A DNA stretch of 55,204 bases from Pleurotus djamor (taxonomy: Eukaryota; Basidiomycota; Agaricomycetes; Agaricales; Pleurotaceae), in contig JAPEVF010000284.1 of the NCBI GenBank assembly GCA_029747585.1, positions 1-55,204 on the forward strand, in the 5' to 3' direction. Shown piece by piece: positions 47,220-55,204 of the stretch. The first letter of the stretch is position 1. Each line of letters opens with the position of its first letter. Under the pieces are notes generated by a model, which was not told where the DNA came from, did not search any database, and saw only the letters and a program-made list of their open reading frames with translations. A program made the position numbers and the translations under genes.

Positions 47220-48965
47220 ATGAAGGGTTCATTGCTTACCTCGGGACTCTGTTAACTCCCCATTAACCTCCATCATGGTGTGTATGTGTCATTTAGTCTC
47301 TGAAAGACTCAACTCATGTACCTTCTCTGCCAATTCTCTGCCTTTAATAGGCCTCCATCCGCTCAGAACTTCGTCGTAATCCGGGGGGTGCCTCTCTCAT
47401 CTTTAGGCTTTCGAAAAAAATTCTCTCGCAGGTCTTCGTCGCCGGAAAGGCGCAGGCTTTGCAGCTCGCACTCGATGATCCCAATTTCCTTATGCTCCGT
47501 AGGACCTTAGCATACGACCCTCTGCAGATCGAGTCTTTTTGACAAAAATCATGAAAGTCTGCCGTTTTTGGCGGGAAGTCGCGTTGGATACCCTAGAGCT
47601 ATGGTCCACCATCGTCCTTGACTCACCTCAAATCGCCTGGAGTACCAAGTCATTCAAACGCTCGAAGGGTGCACCTCTTCGTTTGCATATTCACTACAAC
47701 CAGAACATGGGGGAGGACAATGAATTTTGGGCTCTCGCATCAGCAATAATGTCTGAAAACTTTCGCCTGCTTGAGGTCTGCATCGGCTGGACAAGCCTGT
47801 TCACGACGTCGAATGCCCTTCCGCTGCTCCAACTCTCCGATCAACGCTGTGCACCCTTGTTGGAGAATTTGAAGATCTCCATCCCTGGTCGTCACGAGTC
47901 ACACGATCCACTTCCACACCTACCCTGGAACAACATGCCCTCGCTTCGAATCCTACAGCTAATCGTCGCGAAATGTCCCCCGCTCCCGCCGCTACCCAGT
48001 TTGACCCGTCTATACCTTGGTGAACTGGGTTCTCATCCTGTCGGGTGTGATATCTCTCACTTCGACCTCCTGCGGCTCCTTTGTGGTGCTCCCAACCTCG
48101 AAGTGATTGAGATCGCTATGCCACAGCAGGAGGTTGCTGTCGGCCAGCTGGTAGAAAGATCTCTTCGAGTGCCGTTGGATCACCTCAAAACTCTCTCTCT
48201 CTCTTTTCTCACCGATGCCCCCAAGTCGCGTTGCTGAGGCAGCTTGATTTCCCGTCTTCCACATCCATCCTGCTTGCGTCATATCCTACCGACAAACGGC
48301 TATCAAATGACAACGTGAATCTTCTCGGAGACATCATCACTCGGTGCGTTGAAGGCCTCAAGGGAACTCCTACGGAGAAGACATCTCTTGAAATCAAGCC
48401 GTGTGATTGGGATATCTACTCTTCCAAGCTTCAAACTTTCTACACCTTCGAAAAAAGGGGACGACGATCTTGGCTCGTGCAGTGACATGATCGCGTTGAC
48501 ACTCCCCATGCCGCCGAACTGGTTTAATGACTATTCGATTCTGGCAGCGCTGCCACTTTCGTCAACGACCACACTTCACCTCTCGGGTTCGCGTTTTCGA
48601 CGACCTTCTCGCTTGCGAGTGGGATTAAGCACCTCGAACTGAGCTTTTTCAACCGCGGGGGCTATGTTGCAGACGGTGCCAAAACTGTGGCAACTCTCCT
48701 CAGCGCCAACGAACTCGATTTCCCTTGTCCAGAACTCGAAGTCATCAGCGTGAACGACTCTTCATCCTACCCACCCAGCTCACAAGCGGCTGATCAGACA
48801 GCTCCTCAAGATATGTTTGGTGTGCTGGTAGATGTTGTCAAGGAGAGAGCTCTTTGGACGCCGCTGAAGATCATCAAGCTTCATCATTGCTGGGTTGAAA
48901 AAGAAGTGCTCGAGGAGTTGGAAAGGATCATCACTGTTGAGCAATTATCGCTAGCATGCAATTGA
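47220..48965 (+). pseudogene. F-box/LRR pseudogene, paralogue of the gene at 49244
   Basis: Aligns along its whole length with the intact neighbour: a start like MKGS (47220), an intron near 47279-47351, then IFRLSKKILSQVFVAGKAQA (F-box), VCRFWREVALDTLELWSTI, LDFPSSTSI, LELSFFNRGG, FPCPELEVISVNDSS and ELERIITVE. The frame changes near 47537 (a TTTTT run), 48235, 48455 (AAAAAA-GGGG) and about 48585, and there are early stops (TAA near 47253, TGA at 47539). Some shifts lie at homopolymers and could be sequencing errors, but four or more in 1.7 kb argue for a real pseudogene. Confidence 0.75.
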
Positions 48966-49243
48966 AGTACTCTTACCATACGTCTCTATCTCAACGGCTA
49001 CGAAGTGGAGGACGGTTTCCGCCCCCGTCGCCATATCCGCCGAGTTGCCGCTTTAACTCATGTTATTCGTACTTCTTCCCACCGCGCTAATGCTTACATA
49101 AGGACACCATCAGCTTGTTTCCCAGTCTGTATGCCAAATCCGCCGTCTTTCTCGGTTGTGCCATCAACACCTCTCCGTGAAACGTCCAGGTACCATCAAG
49201 GTCCCATTGGATAAAGAGCAAAGAATAACACAGAGCAAACAAG

Positions 49244-50928
49244 ATGAAGCGAGGCTACGCTCCCGGATTCCAACTAGGTAACATGGTACGTTCCAGTTCC
49301 CACTTCTGCGACTGCGTTGCCTTCTGAAGTTTTCCCATCACGATCCACTTGCATATAGGAAGAGGGACCTTCAACCCACGATGTCGACAGCCCTACTCCC
49401 ATCTTCAAGCTTTCAGACGACATTGTCTCGGAAATATTTCTCATTGGAAAGGCTCAAGCTGAGCATCAAAAGTATCTTGATCAACGAGCATCGGTTCAGG
49501 TTCCGAGGTCTCCTGCCGGCCAGATGTTCCTTTTGAGCATCACGCACGTCTGTCGACTTTGGCGTCAAATTGCGCTGGATACCCTCGAGCTTTGGTCTAC
49601 CATCAACCTCGACACCAACCACCTCCCTTGGCACGCTGAATTGGTCAAGCGTTCACAAGGGGCGCCTCTCCGCCTCTTTATATCAGGAGATACAGAGACA
49701 CCGAACCCGGCATATTTCGCTATGGCATCACGGCTACTTGCAGAGAGTGGTCGATTACTCCAAGTTTCCATTCAATCGTACGGTTTCTTACAGAAGTCTA
49801 TGTCCTTTCTTGATCTCAAAGCCGGCTTCAAATGTGCGCCATTACTCCAAAGCCTATTTATCTATATCCTCGGAGAGGAGCTGCCCCAAAATCTGTTGTG
49901 GGACGAAATGCCCGCCCTTCAAACACTCCAACTGTGCACTAATCACTATCCCAATCTCCCATCGCTACCGAATATGACTTGTTTATGCCTTGGTGTTCCC
50001 GCATTTCCCTGTGACATCTCGATTTCTAAGCTCCTGCAGCTTCTTCAAGGGTCTCCTTGTCTCGAAGTCGTTTCGGTAGCCTTTTCTTGGTCCATCGCGA
50101 CTGACCGTCCACTGAGGGACCTTCGTGTATCCTTGCCCCAACTCACTCTGATTTCCTTCGCCTTCACATCAGAGCTCCAGTTCTCCATCTTCCGGCATCT
50201 CGATTTCCCGGAATCGGTATCCATCCGAGCAAAATATTCAAGNCCCCCAGCAGCTCACCAACAATCCCTTATCACTGCTACAGGACGCTGTGGTTCGAAG
50301 ATCGAACAAATGTCACGGATCTACAATCGAGAGAATTTCTCTCCAATACCAAGAAGACCATGAATGGGGTAACTTTGACTTCAAAATTAAAGTATCCCTC
50401 CCCTCGGGAATTAATGGAAATACCGTCGACGCCCTCTTGTTGAGTCTTCCAATGCCTCGGGACTCAGCTGAAGACCTTTATTCGACTATTATTCAAACCC
50501 TCCCGTGGTCCGGCGCTTCACGTCTTGAGCTCTCCAATTTTTTGTTGCCCGAAATCTTTTCACTCGCTAGTGCCATCAGGTTTCTCGAGCTTAGTGCGTT
50601 CAACATCAAAGAATACCGTAATAATGGTACACAAGCTCTTACCTTGCTTCGCAGGAAGGATACCATCGAGTTTCCGTGCCCTCAGCTTGAGAGCATCACT
50701 ATCAGCCATTCGCTGGCGTACAAAGATCATCATCGAGACGCGCAGGATATGTTCTCGGTTTTGGCGGATGTCATTTCTGAGAGGCGGCTTGTATCACCGT
50801 TACGCCTTGTTCAGCTACGTGGGTGCCGGATCCGGAGGAATACCTTAGACTTGCTCGAGAAAATTATAACCGTTGAATGTGACGAAGAAACCAGGAATAC
50901 GGGTGAGCGGTACTATAAGTTTGAATAG
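49244..50928 (+). CDS. F-box/LRR protein 3
   Basis: Two exons: join(49244..49285,49359..50928). An N at 50243 beside five C shifts the frame; omitting it gives 536 residues with one continuous frame. Seen: FKLSDDIVSEIFLIGKAQ, then VCRLWRQIALDTLELWSTI, the typical split mushroom F-box with its DTLELWS ending (residues about 30-95). Leucine-rich segments follow (MPALQTLQLC, LPNMTCLCLG, SRLELSNFLL, FPCPQLESITIS) and an ending LVQLRGCRIRRNTLDLLEKI. Exon 1 encodes 14 residues, and its intron (GTACGT to ATATAG) is also present in the pseudogene upstream. It belongs to a different F-box subfamily from F-box 1/2. Predicted SCF adaptor; substrate unknown. Confidence 0.83.
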
Positions 50929-52979
50929 GATACTGTCTACGTCTGCATACAAGTCATATTTCTTGGATTAGGGGATCTATAATCTCCTGTGCATCATACT
51001 TACAGCGAGGACTTGACCTATTTCTGAGCTTTGAGATCCGATACCAAGCTGTTCTCTTGTGCGTTTGCGATGCGGTGGCAAGGATCATAGGTATCATGAT
51101 GACGGAATTGATCAGTCGACTCTTGTGGAGCCTCACTTCCATCCACGGATAGTACTGGTAGGCTGGCTTTTTTCACGCAGATATCATGAAAGGATNCCCC
51201 CCGTGTCTCTCCTATTCACGTCGTTCTTCACCTTCAGCGCCGATTCAAGCGCTCTCGCTCCCCTCTTTTTATCCTCTTTTCCCCCAACCAACGTCGGACT
51301 TGGGGTCCAGCCGGTGGTCACGCCGCGCTGTTCATGGTCTGTCCAACTCCTGTAACTTTTTGCGCCTCCTACTACCTATCACCAGCGACGTCCCTCGTCA
51401 ATTTGGGACCGGCACCTTTCATAGAGGAGAATCATGGGCGTGTCTTTCGCTATAACCGTCAAAAACCGTCAGTCACCTCGAGGTCGAGTACCCATGATGC
51501 ATGATCCATTGATGGCTCACTTATTATCAAACCGTGCTCCATCATCTTCATGGATGATGCAGTCCTCATTACCTCGGCTCTTGGTTTGTGTCCTCAAGCT
51601 TAGAGGCCTTGCAATCCCCCACATCACTCGGGTGGAAAGGGTTCGTTTAGAGCGACTTCGGGTCTACAATTTGCCTCCGCTGCGTGTCGTTGAAAAAGCC
51701 ACCTCTTCTTTAGGAGAAGACCGTCTCAGACTCGTATGAAACACGTGCCCAGAGCATGTATCGGCTTTTCATCGCCATGATGCAGTATGTTACTTCCTTC
51801 CCTTTCGCTCTAACATACTGATTTCGTACAAACGCTGTAGGTTCTTTGCATTTTCCCATCTTTCCATTTGATGAGTGTGTCAAGATTAGCACTCGGGCGA
51901 TGAAGATGTGGGTGATTGATGAGACTTGATGATTTAATGATACTTGATGAACACGAGGCGATGCACGACGGCCAGTGTGATATCATATAAAGGGTGAGAC
52001 CGTTGCCAGTATTCGAGCACTTCCCCTGCTCATCTAACCAGGTCGCAGCGACGTCCCATCTGCGCCTGATCCGCGAGCGTGAAACCCATTTCCTGCGGCA
52101 ATAGCCTCCAGTCCTTCGCTGGGTAAGCTCTGAGTTCTCTGCCGGTGCGCTACACAGCTCAAACAGCCGTAGCTTTGACTCTCATCCAGACGACTACAAC
52201 AGCGTCATTTTACTCGTATACAGCCCTGGAAATCCTGATTCGGATTATAAGTCCATATCGGGACTGTTCAAAGACCAGGAGGCCAATCAACCGAAAAGTA
52301 CAAAGGCGACGTCATCACAATAGAGCTCCGGTCCCGTAACCAGCTTTGTCCCTTTATCCCTTTGTCTTCCTGTCGTCGAGCAGCATAAAAGGTTCGATCA
52401 AGCCATCCCTCTCATCCACCAACGACCCCGCCTGCCTCCAGAAAGTCCGATCGAGTGGGAGGGTGGCCCGCGGTCTTGGAACGCGGTCCTGTGGCAAGGC
52501 GTGTTACTCCTCTCGGCGACCACATCATCGCATTGACCAGCCACCCCAGCCCTCCACCATCGCCTCATTGTCACTTCTCGCCATCCTGTTGTTCCACTTC
52601 AAGTTGAATGTACTTGAGCACCAATGAACAAGATTGCTTCCCCCATGCACGATCCTTCTGTCCTCCGCGCTCGACCAACCACCTTTCAGCCTCAGCAAGA
52701 CATCAATGGAGATGACGAGAGTGCGAGAGTGCAAGTTAGATGGACTTGGAAAGCGCCGGGATAACCTGAGGTGGTGGTTGATCGTTCTGGCAAACGTACG
52801 TAGGTCTGTCGAGACTCGACGCGGCAAAGGAAGCTTCACGAATAAATCGCGGCAATACTTACACATATTCGACGGGTCTGATGCGAGAAACAATTACTAC
52901 GGAGCAATGTCCACGCCGTTGGCAGCAACGAGCTCAATACCAGGTCTGGAATATCTGTATATGAACTTGATATGAACGG
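50929..52979. other. Intergenic or decayed sequence, no gene assigned
   Basis: Plus-strand 51434-51739 is a 101-codon frame without recognised motifs. 52150-52312 contains a codon-like patch (HPDDYNSVILLVYSPGNPDS) ending in a stop with no start. N at 51196 beside six C. The right end may hold further 3' exons of the next gene. Confidence 0.35.
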
Positions 52980-55058
52980 TCAATTCACCATCATTGTCAC
53001 AGGCCACTCACTTGGCGTTGGTAGTGGATCGCGTTCCAGGACCGCGGTCCTCTCTCCCAGTCGATCAGACGTTCTCAGATACTGGGAAGGTGAGATTTTC
53101 TCCGTGGCTTTGATCCAAGAAAGCACGTAAGCTAAAGCGCGATGGTTGTTGAGCTGATGAGCTTGGTCTATGTATGCCTTGACTTGATCAACCGTCCGCG
53201 GAATGCCTTCGTCAAAAGGGACCTCTGAAGGAGGGGGCAACCCGGCTTTCTCATTGGCCAAACCAGCAACTTTGTCATCGCCGGCGCGCCACTTGCCATC
53301 AATCAATGACACATATGCACAATCAGGGACCCAAGAAGGCGGAATGCGCCATTCATCGTCGACTGGGCGGACTTTGATAGGCGCCACAATTGGTGTGAAG
53401 GCATGATCTACGCGCTGGTCAGGCTCTATTTCGCCAGGTTCTCGCATCGACACATCATGCGAATTGGCCGGGGCTTCTGAACTTGTACTGAGAGGTGGGG
53501 ATGAGCGTGAAGAATGTTGGTAACGGCCGTCGTCGAAGCTACGGGATGGAGCGGGGCAGTCCTCAGGCCGGGGGAGGGGAGGGCCGCTAACAGGTGAAAA
53601 TGGGCTAGGAGGACGCGGACTACCGCGACTATCAATGCGAGGAGAAAGAGAGCGACGATGGAGGCGAGGGGAAGGAGAGTAGTGATCGAAGCGACGAAGG
53701 GTTCCAGGACGAATATCACATCGTGCACTGGATGCTTGATCGTTGAAACTGGACGAGTCATAGCGCCGGCGTTTGTGTGGACGATTGCTGTCATCATCAA
53801 GAACATTCGTTGGAAGCGAGCGTCTGGGAGGAGTTTGCGGAGAATTCGATCGCCTAAAAGATCCCCGGTGGGTATAGACGTCGTTTAGGACGAATAGATT
53901 TGATGCCTACCTATGCTTGGCAGTATCAGATTGTAGTCGGTGTTGTAGAAGCCTATGCACAGAATTCAAACTTGTTGTCCGAAATCGCAACGTGTTTAAT
54001 AGTTGAACATACTCATATCGGTCACGAAGGGCTTCCAGTCGTTCCAGTAAAAGTTTATTGTCGCCGCGCAGCTCTCTGGATTATTCAAATCAACAAAAGG
54101 CCTAATCAGGATTGAGAAGTCTTGCCTGGAGCGTTGCTGCGAATTCTGAAAAGAAGCGGAGAGCTCGCTAGATAGCACAATGAGAAAGGAGGTTAGACAG
54201 CACCAAACGACCATCCCTACGTTTCCTTTCCAACTGCTGTTCCAGATTTGTCACGGTGTTGATCAATTTTCTGTACGAGCATTAGCATTCAAGTGGTTTA
54301 GGAGAATAGACTCTAACTTGTTGCTTTTTTCAAGGTCATCCACTTTCTGTGATAAGATCCTTGAAAAAAGCGAAAAGATGTGAGCGCTCGAGTACTCGAG
54401 AAAACGGAGCTATGACAATTACCTCTGTTCCAAGCCTGATGCGCTCAGAGATTTCTCAAAAGTCTCTTTTTCGGCGACCACACTCCTATGCAAGTGTTAA
54501 GTCACTCAACCAGATACGAGCCGTGAATTGAAGACAAACATGTGTTCGCGCCGTGTATTCTCTGATTCTGTGGTCAGCCGCCTGAGGATATAGTCATTGG
54601 GCGGCAACAATGCGAAATTTAAACTAAGCATACGAGGAGGTGGATCTCTCCATTTCCAACTGCTGCTCGATATCGAGCTTTTCTTGAGTTAAGATCCGTA
54701 TTCGCTCCTCCAAGATACTTTGGGACTCCAACGAGGGCCCAGCCCCAGTAGATTGAGCAGAGCGTTGCAATTCGGAGAGTGCGAGTTGACATTCAAGCAG
54801 GCGAACTCGACTATCGACTACGCCCTGGGCGAGCGGTCGCAAACCGACTTCATTGGCCATCCAGCAAGACATGATATGCGTGGCAAAGTCTTCGCAGTGC
54901 TGACACTTTGGTTTATGGGAAAGTGCCCCTAGAGGGGTGAGCTGCCATAGGGATGAGGCTTCCATGATGTGAGTGAGTTTGGGGACTCTGATAATGCAGA
55001 CACGACGATGTCGTCGTTCAAGTTGATGGAAGTTGGGAGGAGAAAGTCTGGATGACAT
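52980..55058 (-). CDS. Coiled-coil protein with RS/Pro-rich middle and conserved-looking C-terminus
   Basis: Starts at 55058 (MSSRLSPPNFHQLERRHRR). Firm exons on the minus strand: 55058-54634, 54581-54540, 54485-54423, 54359-54318, 54270-54221, all phase-consistent. They encode LSHKPKCQHCEDFATHI (a C-x2-C pair), a leucine heptad run and coiled segments such as VDDLEKSNK and VTNLEQQLERK. Next come less certain exons near 54168-54127 and 54065-53992 (DNKLLLERLEALRDRYE), about 53951-53906, and a long exon from about 53852. The long exon carries an RS/SP-rich region (SPSPRLHRRSLSPRIDSRGS), then DEWRIPPSWVPDCAYVSLID and VDQVKAYIDQAHQLNNHRAL. The end at 52980 is the unspliced stop; a GTGAGT donor at about 53017 could lead to more exons. 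One junction near 54126 seems to need a GC donor. Family not recognised. Confidence 0.6.
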
Positions 55059-55204
55059 AATCAACGACTTTGTACATCTGTCGGCGACTAACTGAGTTGC
55101 CGAGAGGTGGTAGGTTACCAACCTGCCTATGAGGAAATCTTTTCGACGCCGATAGGCACTTAACCGAATTCCCCAGCCTGCCTATCGGCAAATCTCCGCC
55201 CAAG
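55059..55204. other. Upstream flank of the coiled-coil gene
   Basis: Promoter side of the last gene. The block GCCTATCGGCAAATC-like repeats twice (about 55120-55135 and 55180-55200), each with a CTGCCTAT core. Confidence 0.4.

Noticed and set aside
49524..50363. Stop of the F-box 3 frame at 50363 as a truncation
   Set aside because: The frame breaks exactly at the N beside CCCCC (50243) and continues homologous text in the next frame; an assembly ambiguity is simpler.
53426..53806. 126-codon minus frame with hydrophobic text
   Set aside because: Shifted shadow of the RS/Pro-rich exon; the frame giving SPSPRLHRRS joins the downstream conserved part.

Overview
The window looks like a nuclear scaffold of an agaric-type basidiomycete (Agaricomycetes). 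Genes are split by many introns of about 45-65 bp with GT(A/G)(A/C/T)GT donors. Their families are ones expanded in mushrooms: FunK1 protein kinases, F-box/LRR proteins, GMC oxidoreductases, extended SDR reductases, BTB and P450. All exon models below were built by eye from splice sites, reading phase and comparison of paralogues inside the window; no search was run.

Layout. 1-9041 is gene-poor: a 2.35 kb element with inverted ends (264-2618) carrying a tRNA-like SINE, an array of the palindrome TGGGTATACCCA (2644-3330), then degenerate sequence. 9042-17397 holds F-box 1 (-), a possible membrane-protein relic, FunK1-1 (-) and F-box 2 (+). 17641-29716 holds a second membrane-protein relic, then GMC1 (+), FunK1-2 (-) and GMC2 (+). 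30074-35201 holds a 1000-residue pseudokinase (+) and reductase SDR1 (-). 35901-41406 holds a 1007-residue Ser/Pro-rich protein (-) and a BTB protein (-). 41743-46892 holds two small FunK1-derived proteins (-) on either side of a P450 relic (+), then SDR2 (-). 47220-50928 holds an F-box pseudogene and an intact F-box gene. 52980-55058 holds a coiled-coil/RS-rich protein (-).

How it fits together. Almost every family occurs as a pair (F-box 1/2, FunK1-1/2, GMC1/2, SDR1/2, the small FunK1-derived proteins, F-box 3 and its pseudogene, the two membrane relics), so the locus grew by local duplication and decay. The two GMC and two FunK1 promoters share a near-TATA motif, TAAACGGGA or a one-mismatch form. 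This suggests that secreted oxidoreductases and kinases of different families respond to the same signal. Only the cognate pair structure and motifs are seen; the joint function is inference.
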